NCBI RefSeq assembly: GCF_900129565.1
Contig: NZ_FQWD01000003.1
Span: 186,001 to 250,000, forward strand
Reading direction: 5' to 3'
Length of the DNA stretch: 64,000 nucleotides
DNA from: Marisediminitalea aggregata
GTDB lineage: Bacteria; Pseudomonadota; Gammaproteobacteria; Enterobacterales; Alteromonadaceae
Shown: in pieces, positions 36,313-44,464 of the stretch
How positions within the stretch are numbered: the first letter of the stretch is position 1
How the letters are laid out: every line of letters begins with the position of its first letter
The notes under the pieces: model-generated
Databases searched by the model: none
Told to the model about the DNA's origin: nothing
What the model saw: only the letters and a program-made list of their open reading frames with translations
Program-made: the position numbers and the translations under genes

Positions 36313-38298
36313 TTGCAAAGCAGTCAGCAACACACGACAGAACAACCCGCATCTTTAAACAAGCCGGTATTTATTGCCGCCTCAGCTTTTATCACGCTGT
36401 TATTGATTTTTACTGTCATCAATCCCGATATGGCAAACACGGTATTCAGCACCATGCAACAATCCGTGGTAGATAACGGTAGTTGGTTTTACGTACTCAC
36501 CGTGGCCGTTATTTTGTTGGTCGTGGTGTTTATTGGTATATCAGAATACGGCGATATACGTTTGGGGCCGGATCACGCCAAACCCGAATTTTCCATACTT
36601 ACCTGGCTGTCTATGCTTTTTGCGGCGGGCATGGGCATCGGCTTGATGTTCTTTGGTGTTGCCGAGCCACTCATGCACTTTATGGCACCGCCAACTGAAA
36701 CCCCGAACACGGTAGAAGCGGTAAAAGAGGCGATGAAGACAACGTTCTTCCATTGGGGTCTCCACGCCTGGGCGATTTACGCGATAGTTGCCTTGGTATT
36801 GGGCTATTACGCTTTTCGTCATCAACTTCCGTTGACGCTCCGGTCGACACTGTACCCATTAATTGGCGACAAAATTTATGGTTGGCAGGGACATGTGGTA
36901 GATGCCTTAGCGGTAACGGCTACGATTTTTGGTATTTCAACCTCGCTGGGGCTGGGCGCAAGTCAAATTAACGCGGGCCTCAACTTCGTGTTTGACATCC
37001 CTAAATCCACCGCCATGCAAATTGGCATTATGACGGGTGTGGTAGCACTCGCTATTGTGTCGGTAATGACCGGCCTTGAAAAAGGCATCCGCCGGTTGTC
37101 TGAAACCAATATGATCATGGCAGTTGTACTACTGGGATTCATTCTGATTGCGGGACCCACGGTGTTCTTATTGCAGGCTTACCTGCAAAATACCGGCGCG
37201 TATTTGTCGGACATTGTGCGTAACACGTTCAATTTATTCGCCTACCAGAAAACCGATTGGATCGGCGGCTGGACAATATTCTACTGGGGATGGTGGTTGG
37301 CCTGGGCACCTTTCGTCGGATTGTTCATAGCGCGGATTTCCTTTGGTCGCACATTGCGGGAATTTGTGCTGGGAGTACTGATGATCCCGACGGCTTTCAC
37401 ACTGTTGTGGATGACGGTGTTCGGCAATGCCGCAATCGAATTGGTATTCACAGAAGGGTTCACCGAACTAGCGAATATGGTAAAAGAAGACAGTGCTGTT
37501 GCACTGTTTGTGTTCCTGGATCACTTCCCGTTTAGCAGTATTATTAGTGTGATTGCACTGGTGATGGTGATTATTTTCTTTGTTACGTCCTGTGACTCAG
37601 GGGCAATGGTTGTAGACATGTTGTGCTCCCATGGACGCAACGATACGCCGCTGTGGCAACGCGTATACTGGGCCATTGCAGTAGGTTTAGTAGCGGCGAT
37701 TTTGCTCTACGCCGGTGGACTGGGCGCTTTACAAACCATGACAATTGTTGCCGCACTGCCCTTTTCCATTATTCTGCTTATCGCGATAACCGGCTTAATA
37801 AAGTCGCTACGCATAGAAAAGCACAAACGCGACAGCCTGCAAATTACGGCGGTACAAACAGCGGTAGTTGAACACGATAAACCCTGGAAAGAGCGGCTTT
37901 CCGAACTGGTGACTTTCCCGAATAAAAAGGCGGTATCCGGCTACATGATCCGCAACGTTTATCCGGCACTGCATGAGATCCGTGAAGAGTTTGCTGAACA
38001 ACAGTACAACGCCAGCCTGGACATCAGCGATACGCACGTTGCGCTGGAAGTTGAGTTTAGCGGACAGAATAACTTTATTTATGCCGTCTACCTAACCAAA
38101 ACACGACAGCCCGATATTCCTGTGTCTACCGAAGAAACACTGGACTCAGATGAAGGACAGACGTACTATCGCGCCGAGGTTCACCTGGCTGAAGGCGGGC
38201 AGGATTACGACATCATGGGATGGTCTAAAGATGGCGTAATAAACGATGTACTGGACCACTTCCAGAAGCATCAACACTTTTTACACCTATTAAAATAA
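36313..38298 (+). CDS. BCCT-family transporter (choline/betaine/carnitine type, BetT-like)
   Basis: 661-aa inner-membrane protein with about 12 helices. It has the glycine-rich ion/substrate segment AAGMGIGLMFFGVAEPLMHF and the BCCT Trp motif FYWGWWLAWAPFVGLFIARISFG, split here in the middle of the protein. A C-terminal cytoplasmic domain of roughly 150 residues (after SLRIEKHKRDS) is present, as in BetT, where such tails take part in osmotic regulation. It probably imports choline, betaine or a related compound. The TTG start has AAAGGT eight bases upstream. A MarR gene follows after 15 bases, likely in the same transcript. Confidence 0.92.
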   Translation: MQSSQQHTTEQPASLNKPVFIAASAFITLLLIFTVINPDMANTVFSTMQQSVVDNGSWFYVLTVAVILLVVVFIGISEYGDIRLGPDHAKPEFSILTWLSMLFAAGMGIGLMFFGVAEPLMHFMAPPTETPNTVEAVKEAMKTTFFHWGLHAWAIYAIVALVLGYYAFRHQLPLTLRSTLYPLIGDKIYGWQGHVVDALAVTATIFGISTSLGLGASQINAGLNFVFDIPKSTAMQIGIMTGVVALAIVSVMTGLEKGIRRLSETNMIMAVVLLGFILIAGPTVFLLQAYLQNTGAYLSDIVRNTFNLFAYQKTDWIGGWTIFYWGWWLAWAPFVGLFIARISFGRTLREFVLGVLMIPTAFTLLWMTVFGNAAIELVFTEGFTELANMVKEDSAVALFVFLDHFPFSSIISVIALVMVIIFFVTSCDSGAMVVDMLCSHGRNDTPLWQRVYWAIAVGLVAAILLYAGGLGALQTMTIVAALPFSIILLIAITGLIKSLRIEKHKRDSLQITAVQTAVVEHDKPWKERLSELVTFPNKKAVSGYMIRNVYPALHEIREEFAEQQYNASLDISDTHVALEVEFSGQNNFIYAVYLTKTRQPDIPVSTEETLDSDEGQTYYRAEVHLAEGGQDYDIMGWSKDGVINDVLDHFQKHQHFLHLLK

Positions 38299-38313
38299 TT
38301 AGCAGGAACGTAA

Positions 38314-38793
38314 ATGCGCAAAGATGAAGAATTACTGGTAGCCCTGAGAAGAGTGATCAGGGCGGTCGATTTGCGAAGTAAACAACTCAGTAAAGACGTG
38401 GGCATTACCGGACCGCAGTTAATGGTTTTGCAAAACATCGCAGAGAAACCTGGGATCATGGTAAAAGAAATTGCCGACAACATTAACCTGAGTCCTGCGA
38501 CCATCACCAATATCCTGGATAGGTTAGAGGCCCGCGAGCTCGCTAACCGTATTCGCAGTACTGAAGACAAACGCAAGGTAGGCGTGTACTTAACGGAAAA
38601 AGGTCAGCAAGCTGTAGAGACTGCCCCTCGTCCGTTACAGGAGCACTTTGTGGAACGATTCAGTCAGTTGGCGGAATGGGAACAAAGTCAGATGATAGCC
38701 ACCATGCAGCGCATTGCTTCAATGATGGATGCAGAACAAATTGATGCCTCACCGGTACTGGCGGTAGGCACCCTAACCGAGCGCCACGATTAG
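38314..38793 (+). CDS. MarR-family transcriptional regulator
   Basis: 159-aa winged-helix regulator: LSKDVGITGPQLMVLQNIAEKPGIMVKEIADNINLSPATITNILDRLEARELANRIRSTEDKRKVGVYLTEKG is a complete MarR core, with the wing DKRKVGVYLT. It lies 15 bases downstream of the BCCT transporter with AGGAA ahead of the ATG, so it may control that gene in response to a small molecule; this is inference from position. The stop overlaps the convergent ratB stop by four bases. Confidence 0.92.
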   Translation: MRKDEELLVALRRVIRAVDLRSKQLSKDVGITGPQLMVLQNIAEKPGIMVKEIADNINLSPATITNILDRLEARELANRIRSTEDKRKVGVYLTEKGQQAVETAPRPLQEHFVERFSQLAEWEQSQMIATMQRIASMMDAEQIDASPVLAVGTLTERHD

Positions 38794-39140
38794 TTTTTGG
38801 CGCCGGCTTTTAGCGGATTAGGGCGGCCACCGGTTACTTTGTCTGCCCGGCCCTCCTGAATGGCTTTTTCAGCCCGGCGTTTACGCACTTCTTTCGGGTC
38901 TGCAATTAACGGGCGATATACTTCAATACGGTCGCCATTGTTCACTTCTAACGAAGGTTTGACTACCCGATTCCACACCCCTACCTTGGCTTTTTTGAGT
39001 TCAATTTCCGGGTGAATATCGAGTACACCTGAGGCCATTATTGCCTGCTCTACGGTAGAGCCAACTGGCACCGTAAGTTCAATAAGTGACTGTTTTTCCG
39101 GTGTTGCGTAAGCCACTTCTACGTTAATAAGGTCGTCCAT
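38790..39140 (-). CDS. ratB: RnfH/RatB-family protein
   Basis: 116-aa UPF0125 (RnfH) protein: INVEVAYATPEKQSLIELTVP, GSTVEQAIMASGVLDIHPEI, and KVGVWNRVVKPSLEVNNGDRIEVYRPL are the family core, a ubiquitin-like/beta-grasp fold. A basic Gly-rich tail follows (KVTGGRPNPLKAGAKN). It directly follows ratA with a 1-base overlap, as in E. coli, where ratA and ratB lie beside smpB. Its biochemical role is not established. Confidence 0.92.
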   Translation of the reverse strand: MDDLINVEVAYATPEKQSLIELTVPVGSTVEQAIMASGVLDIHPEIELKKAKVGVWNRVVKPSLEVNNGDRIEVYRPLIADPKEVRKRRAEKAIQEGRADKVTGGRPNPLKAGAKN

Positions 39141-39571
39141 TACGCGTATACCACCTTGGCGCGTTGTGTAAAGGCTTTCACCATGCTCTCGGCCAGACTA
39201 TTAAAAATTTTACCAAACGCCATTTCGACCATGCGATTTTTGAACTCAAAATGCAGATTCAATTCTATCTTACAAGCCGACTCTGACAGTGCGGAAAACG
39301 TCCAGCCTCCCTGGAGCTTTTTGAAAGGGCCGTCAACGAGTGTCATTTGTATGCTTTTCGCTGGTTCAAGGTAGTTTTCTGTCGTAAACCACTGCTTAAT
39401 ACCGGCTTTTGCAATCAGCAAAGACGCCTGCATCGCGTTGTCTTGCTGACTGATGATTTTGCTGTCTGAACAACCCGGTAAAAACTCAGAATACGCATTC
39501 ACGTCATTCACCAGATCAAACATTGACTGCGCGCTATAAGCGACCAGCGCGCTTCGCTGAATTGTAGGCAT
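39140..39571 (-). CDS. ratA: RatA-type START/coenzyme Q-binding domain protein
   Basis: 143-aa protein beginning MPTIQRSALVAYSAQSMFDL, with NDVNAYSEFLPGCSDSKI and the C-terminal AFGKIFNSLAESMVKAFTQRAKVVYA. It belongs to the COQ10/RatA START-fold family. In E. coli RatA was described as an antitranslation factor binding the 50S subunit; relatives bind coenzyme Q. I chose the ATG at 39571 because all homologues begin near MPxIxRSALV; a longer form from 39634 would add 21 unrelated residues. Divergent from smpB. Confidence 0.92.
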   Translation of the reverse strand: MPTIQRSALVAYSAQSMFDLVNDVNAYSEFLPGCSDSKIISQQDNAMQASLLIAKAGIKQWFTTENYLEPAKSIQMTLVDGPFKKLQGGWTFSALSESACKIELNLHFEFKNRMVEMAFGKIFNSLAESMVKAFTQRAKVVYA

Positions 39572-39723
39572 ATCATTCGTAACTTGGTAACACGGTGAAC
39601 GGAGTTTACCACAAAACTGAACATTGGCGCACAATCCAAATCGCTGTAATCCTTACTACAAAATTTTTTCTACCTGCTCAGGAAATACGAGACAAGCGTT
39701 GCGCAATCAGTATAATAGCGCGC

Positions 39724-40200
39724 ATGAAAAAGAATAAATCCAAGCAATCCACAGGTACTATCGCCCTTAACAAAAAGGCGCGTCACGACTATTACCTCGA
39801 AGACAAATTTGAAGCCGGCATCTCATTACAGGGATGGGAGCTGAAAAGTATTCGCGACGGTAAAGTGAATATCAAAGACACCTATGTGATTATCCAAAAT
39901 GGCGAGGCATACCTGGTAGGTTGCCGTATTACGCCATTGAATCAGGCGTCAACACACGTAATTTGCGAGCCAGAACGCGCGCGTAAATTGCTGTTAAACA
40001 GGCGTGAGCTTGATCGCTTAATGGGTGCACGAGACCGACAAGGCTACTCGATTGTTTCCACCGCCATGTACTGGAAAAAGTGCTGGGTTAAACTGGAAAT
40101 TCACCTTGCTAAAGGTAAGCAGAGTCACGACAAGCGCGACACAATTAAAGATCGCGACTGGGACCGCCAGAAAGCCCGCGTAATGAAGCACAAAGCCTGA
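39724..40200 (+). CDS. smpB: SsrA-binding protein SmpB
   Basis: 158-aa RNA-binding partner of tmRNA in ribosome rescue. [27 protein letters not shown] and the conserved [20 protein letters not shown] are present, with the basic C-terminal tail ([25 protein letters not shown]) that enters the empty mRNA channel. The ATG at 39724 matches the family start; the frame is open 129 bases further upstream without homology. ssrA itself lies 2.0 kb downstream, with two minus-strand genes in between. Confidence 0.97.
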   Translation: MKKNKSKQSTGTIALNKKARHDYYLEDKFEAGISLQGWELKSIRDGKVNIKDTYVIIQNGEAYLVGCRITPLNQASTHVICEPERARKLLLNRRELDRLMGARDRQGYSIVSTAMYWKKCWVKLEIHLAKGKQSHDKRDTIKDRDWDRQKARVMKHKA

Positions 40201-40226
40201 CCACCAGCGTTTACTGCGAGGCGCAA

Positions 40227-41084
40227 TCATAGCGCCTCTGCAAACCATTCTGTTGTCATCTCCAGCAGTTGTTCATCCTGATTTGCGTTTTCGTCCAGCA
40301 CATTGAATATGTGATCGGCCCCTTTTATGATGACGGCTCTGGCAACATCACTGCCACTCGCCACAATCAGTCTGGTAGCCGCAGTTGGCGGTACCACCGT
40401 GTCGTTACTGCCAGCAATGGCTAATACCGATCCTGTGTATTCTGCCATACCCGATAATGACTGGTTCGCCATTACTTGCTCAAACCATTCATAACTTATC
40501 GATAAAGGCGGACGCCACGCGAATTGCTGTTCTACCTGGCCTTCACGTTTTGCTGTCATGTACAGCGTTTCAAACATGTCTGCAAACGGCCCAATGCCAT
40601 CAGACGCTACCGATGACCAAGCCACGAAGCTCTTAATACCGGGTTGCTGCGCTAACAGTAACTGCGCGATCAAACCGCCCTGACTGAACCCCACAACACC
40701 TATTCGATGGTCGTCTACCTGTGGCTGTGAACGCAAAAACGCTAACGCCACTTCCGCATCGCGTACCGCAGTTTTTAACGTGTAGTGCGTGTAATCTACC
40801 GGGCTATCTCCGGTGCCTGCAAAATCGATCCTTATAGACGCAATGCCGTTGTTCGCTAACTGTTCAGCAAGACGCAAATACAAATCACCGACTTCGTTTT
40901 TATGCGAAGCGCTGCCATGCAACAAGATGACACCTGGCACCACAGCTGTCCCCTCTGGTGATGTCATAATGGCAGGGATTTCATATTCACCGTTATCCAG
41001 CATCAGTGGTGTCGACAGCACATCAGCAAAGGCGTTAAGTGACACAAATGCCAAAACCAACACACTGCAAATTAGCCTTTTCAT
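40227..41084 (-). CDS. exported alpha/beta hydrolase (dienelactone hydrolase/peptidase-like)
   Basis: 285-aa protein with a signal peptide (MKRLICSVLVLAFVSLNAFA, cut before Asp21). The alpha/beta hydrolase fold has HGSASHKNE as oxyanion strand, nucleophile Ser134 in GFSQGG, Asp228 in GSNDTVVPP and His258 in GADHIF, a full catalytic triad. RIDFAGTGDS is typical of the acylaminoacyl-peptidase/BAAT/DLH-like group. Periplasmic esterase or peptidase is likely; the substrate is unknown. The xdhC-like gene lies 19 bases upstream on the same strand, so they may share a transcript. Confidence 0.88.
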   Translation of the reverse strand: MKRLICSVLVLAFVSLNAFADVLSTPLMLDNGEYEIPAIMTSPEGTAVVPGVILLHGSASHKNEVGDLYLRLAEQLANNGIASIRIDFAGTGDSPVDYTHYTLKTAVRDAEVALAFLRSQPQVDDHRIGVVGFSQGGLIAQLLLAQQPGIKSFVAWSSVASDGIGPFADMFETLYMTAKREGQVEQQFAWRPPLSISYEWFEQVMANQSLSGMAEYTGSVLAIAGSNDTVVPPTAATRLIVASGSDVARAVIIKGADHIFNVLDENANQDEQLLEMTTEWFAEAL

Positions 41085-41103
41085 GCTCTTTTATATCCCT
41101 GAA

Positions 41104-42069
41104 TTAATGGACTGCCCGGTATTTGGCGACAATGTCGGCCATTACTGCCAACGCAATTTCTGCCGGCGTCTTGCTGCCAATGTCCAACCCAATCGGCATG
41201 TGTATTTTTGCCAGCGTTTGGTCATCCAACTGCCCGATACGCTGTAAACGCTCTGCCCGATTACGAGACGTACGTTTAGACCCCATTACGCCAACGTAAA
41301 AGGCATTGGTATTCACCGCATCAAGCATGGTGGTATCGTCGACTCTGGCATCGTGCGTTAACGACACTATGGCCGTTTGCCCGTGCACTGCATCTGGCTG
41401 CAAAATATAGTCCGCCGGGAACACCGGGACAATTTGACACCCCGAGAGCGTGACACGCGCCAACTCTTCCTGACGATGCTCACACACAATCACTTCAAAA
41501 CCGAGCGCCAATGCAAACTGCACGCAATACTCGGCAACCGGAGAAATACCCGCAATGATCAATCGCTTTGCCGGGCCTATTCGAACAAAGACAGGCGACT
41601 CTCCCCCCTGCCAGTCTACCGGCGACTGCGAAACCGACGCAGGACTTAGCGATACGTCAGCACTTTTCAAATCTATGGTTCGAGTGAGTAGACGCCGACC
41701 GCGAATTGCGTCGAGGTAGTCTTCAAAATGGTTTACCCAGGTTTTTGTTGGCTGAATATACTCAACGCACACGGTTAAGATCCCACCACAGGGTAACTTT
41801 ATTTCACCGTTGCTTTGCCCGTCGCCATATCGCTGAATAGCAACAGGTTGCAATGATTCGGGCGAGCCGAGTTGCGCCAGAAATTCATCTTCCACGCAGC
41901 CACCCGACAAAGAACCGACCCATTCACTGGCACTGCAAGCAGCAAATAAACTGCCCGGCTCTCTGGGAGAAGATCCCCAGGTAGATAGCACCGTACAAAA
42001 CCAAACTGGCTGACTGTTATTTAGCCACGCCAATACCTGCTCTACGACTTTTACATCCAAGGGTTGCAT
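41104..42069 (-). CDS. XdhC/CoxI-family molybdoenzyme maturation protein
   Basis: 321-aa protein with the N-terminal XdhC/CoxI domain (VLSTWGSSPREPGSLF, GSLSGGCVEDEFLAQL with the conserved Cys) and a C-terminal Rossmann part (RLIIAGISPVAEYCVQFALALGFEVIVCEHR, FYVGVMGSKRTSRNRAERL, PIGLDIGSKTPAEIALAVMADIV). XdhC proteins bind molybdenum cofactor and load it into xanthine-dehydrogenase-type enzymes. No xdhA/B or coxL gene is in this window, so its client is elsewhere or not of that type. It lies divergently from ssrA. Confidence 0.9.
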   Translation of the reverse strand: MQPLDVKVVEQVLAWLNNSQPVWFCTVLSTWGSSPREPGSLFAACSASEWVGSLSGGCVEDEFLAQLGSPESLQPVAIQRYGDGQSNGEIKLPCGGILTVCVEYIQPTKTWVNHFEDYLDAIRGRRLLTRTIDLKSADVSLSPASVSQSPVDWQGGESPVFVRIGPAKRLIIAGISPVAEYCVQFALALGFEVIVCEHRQEELARVTLSGCQIVPVFPADYILQPDAVHGQTAIVSLTHDARVDDTTMLDAVNTNAFYVGVMGSKRTSRNRAERLQRIGQLDDQTLAKIHMPIGLDIGSKTPAEIALAVMADIVAKYRAVH

Positions 42070-42230
42070 TATTCCGAATTACCCCTATATCTGTTATGTG
42101 GGTAATGTAGCAAAAAAACCCGGCTCACCAACAGGATACAATGCCACATTTGGATGAAATCCTGACACAAAACGGTGAAATGCCAGTTGTGTACAACCCA
42201 CTTTCGCGATACCATTCGCGCTTCAACTCT

Positions 42231-42589
42231 GGGGCTGATTAGGATTCGACAGGATCTAGGAAGCTGGAGGTGCATGCAGAGGTGCGGTTTGCCTCTTTAA
42301 AAAGCCGCATTTAAATAGTCGCAAACGACGAAAACTACGCACTAGCCGCTTAATAACCGGTATAGGCCCTTCCACCTAAGCTCTGTCTGCTAGCCAGGAT
42401 TTCGGAAGGTCATTAAAGCAAACTAGCGAGGGAAACTCTCCTGAGGTTGAACCGCGAAATAGTATCAGGACAGCTACCAGGAACCCTGTTTGTCGGGGTC
42501 CAAAGTAGTTAAATAAAAGACAAACTAAGCATGTAGTACCAAAGGTAGACATTTTCTGGACGCGGGTTCAAATCCCGCCAGCTCCACCA
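42231..42589 (+). ncRNA. ssrA: transfer-messenger RNA (tmRNA)
   Basis: Ribosome-rescue RNA, about 359 nt. The 5' end GGGGCTGATTAGGATTCGAC and the 3' end with T-arm GCGGGTTCAAATCCCGC and CAGCTCCACCA form the tRNA-Ala-like part; the acceptor stem carries the G-U wobble expected at the third pair. The tag frame runs 42321-42353: GCA AAC GAC GAA AAC TAC GCA CTA GCC GCT TAA, giving ANDENYALAA after the tRNA-borne Ala, identical to E. coli. SmpB is encoded 2.0 kb upstream. Confidence 0.98.
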
Positions 42590-42597
42590 AACATAAA

Positions 42598-42628
42598 CCC
42601 TGTGCCGAAAGGCATGGGGTTTTTATTT
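42598..42628 (+). terminator. ssrA terminator
   Basis: CCCTGTGCC, GAAA loop, GGCATGGGG, then TTTTTATTT. It lies nine bases after the tmRNA CCA end. The stem has wobble pairs. Confidence 0.88.
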
Positions 42629-42824
42629 AGACTCGTCGCTATTTCGTGCTCCTCCTCTAATAATCTGTCTTTCAAGTGCCATTAGGCACTATTCCATAAC
42701 TAGCTTTATCTCAACAACACCTGATCTCACGCAAAGAATTACCCCAATTGCTTAGCTATAATTTGAGTATAAAGTGCAGAAATTGCGCGTAAAACAACCA
42801 ACAAAAATAGCGGGATCAGACCCC

Positions 42825-44063
42825 ATGCAAACATTTTGGCAGATGTACAACGTCATTGAGAAAACGTTCTTCTTTACACTTTCACGTAAAATCACTGGCA
42901 ATATAAGCTTCTTGTTTATATTTCAAATCATCAACTTTTACCTGTTCTATTCTATGCTGTCCGCGCCGCCTGAAGAGCAGCACGCCATGCAAGGTACTGT
43001 GATTTCAGTGTTTGTTATTAGCACCCTGTGTTTCGGGTTCACTATTTTTTATTTGCATCACCTGATCGTTCGCCCTGTAAAAGCATTGCTTTCAACACTA
43101 AATCACATTAACCATACCCAGGGCGACCTCTCCACTCGCCTACCCGCTTTCACCTGCGACGAGTTCAGTGAGCTGTCGGCGGCCTACAACACCTTTGCAG
43201 GTAATCTGGCTAGACTCATCGCGAAGATATATCAGGATGCAGAAAAAGCAGCGGAAGCCAATAACACCGTTAGCCACATCGTAGACTCAGTAAATTCGCA
43301 GGCAGCACAGCAAAAGCAGAACAGTCAGAGTATTAGCCAGTCAGCACAAGATGTGAGCCATCGCATCGACCACATTGTGTCGGCGGCTGAGCAGGTTTCT
43401 ACGTCTAATGAAGTTAATTTGAATAATGCCGTTACCGCTAACGACACCCTGGAAACGTCTCAGGAGCAGATTAGTAGTATTACTGAACTGCTTAACCAAT
43501 TTGCCAGCACGGTAACTGGCCTGCAAAACAACGCCGAAAATGTACGCAGTATTTTAAAAATGGTTGAAGGCTTTGCCGATCAAACCAATTTACTTGCGCT
43601 TAATGCCGCTATCGAAGCTGCCCGTGCTGGTGAAGCTGGTAGAGGCTTTGCTGTTGTGGCAGATGAAGTGCGCAGTTTGTCGGCAAAAGTGGCCGATGCA
43701 ACTCAACAAATCAGTAAATTCCTGAATGAAATGGATACCCTCGTTAAGGAAACACAGAACGAGTCAGGCAGACTCATTGATGTTTCTACTGCTATGAACG
43801 AAAGCGTTAATTTTACACGTGACACCTTCGCCACAATGATGCGCGACTTTAATGAAAACATAGCGGCATTCTCGCAAATACTGGAAGCGGTAAATGCGCT
43901 GAGCGCTCAACAGCAAACAGCAGCCGGTATCGCAACCAATATCGCAGAGGTCAGCGACGATATTCAGTATCAATTGGAACAAACGGTGAATGAAGCCTCA
44001 AGAGCCAAAGACCTAGCCAATTCTACCCAACAAGGCCTAACGCAATTTGTTGTGAAGGCTTAA
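42825..44063 (+). CDS. methyl-accepting chemotaxis-type receptor without a periplasmic sensor domain
   Basis: 412 aa from the ATG at 42825. Two membrane helices (about 27-45 and 58-80) are joined by only about 12 residues ([11 protein letters not shown]), so there is no periplasmic ligand domain. A HAMP domain follows (about 81-133), then a long coiled signalling domain with the conserved tip [20 protein letters not shown]...[12 protein letters not shown]. It would sense membrane or cytoplasmic cues, or signal through partners. A GTG 51 bases upstream is in frame but sits just behind a TATAAT-like box (42757-42762), so it would be almost leaderless; the ATG is preferred. Confidence 0.9.
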   Translation: MQTFWQMYNVIEKTFFFTLSRKITGNISFLFIFQIINFYLFYSMLSAPPEEQHAMQGTVISVFVISTLCFGFTIFYLHHLIVRPVKALLSTLNHINHTQGDLSTRLPAFTCDEFSELSAAYNTFAGNLARLIAKIYQDAEKAAEANNTVSHIVDSVNSQAAQQKQNSQSISQSAQDVSHRIDHIVSAAEQVSTSNEVNLNNAVTANDTLETSQEQISSITELLNQFASTVTGLQNNAENVRSILKMVEGFADQTNLLALNAAIEAARAGEAGRGFAVVADEVRSLSAKVADATQQISKFLNEMDTLVKETQNESGRLIDVSTAMNESVNFTRDTFATMMRDFNENIAAFSQILEAVNALSAQQQTAAGIATNIAEVSDDIQYQLEQTVNEASRAKDLANSTQQGLTQFVVKA

Positions 44064-44134
44064 TGTGTGCTGCATTAATCTAAACTTAATGCGTTAGCGT
44101 ATTACGGGTGATTGTGAATTATTGGAAATGAATA

Positions 44135-44401
44135 TTGAGCAAAATCACCCGTCAATACAGTGCCGACGACCTGTCACGGATCATCGAGATGGCATGGGAA
44201 GACCGCACGCCTTTTGAAGCTATCGAAAATCTGTTTGGTGTTAATCAGGACGCTGTCATCAAAATCATGCGCAGTGAACTAAAGCCATCGAGTTTCCGAC
44301 TGTGGCGCAAACGCACGCAAGGCCGAAATACCAAACACTTAAAGTTGCGTTCGCCTGACATAAACCGTGGCTACTGCCCCACTCAGTACAAACAGCGGTA
44401 A
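44135..44401 (+). CDS. DUF2805 (TIGR03643) family protein
   Basis: 88-aa basic protein: IIEMAWEDRTPFEAIENLFGVNQDAVIKIMRSELKPSSFRLWRKRTQGR is the DUF2805 signature, a helix-turn-helix-like fold. Function unknown. The TTG start at 44135 has GGAA upstream; an ATG seven bases earlier is out of frame. It lies 63 bp upstream of the cryptochrome/photolyase gene on the same strand; DUF2805 genes are often found near photolyase genes, which suggests a light-response link. Confidence 0.85.
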   Translation: MSKITRQYSADDLSRIIEMAWEDRTPFEAIENLFGVNQDAVIKIMRSELKPSSFRLWRKRTQGRNTKHLKLRSPDINRGYCPTQYKQR

Positions 44402-44464
44402 CATGCTGTTAATTCAATCAGCGAGCGTCGAGCGGTTTTTTACTCAATCGTTCACGTAACAAAC

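Noticed and set aside
40218..40238. GAGGCGC/GCGCCTC hairpin between smpB and the exported hydrolase
   Set aside because: The stem is good, but no T run follows on either strand and it overlaps the hydrolase stop codon, so it is not called a terminator.
42589..42774. Integrated element at the ssrA 3' end
   Set aside because: No integrase, no duplicated T-arm/CCA sequence and no shift in gene content were seen after the terminator.
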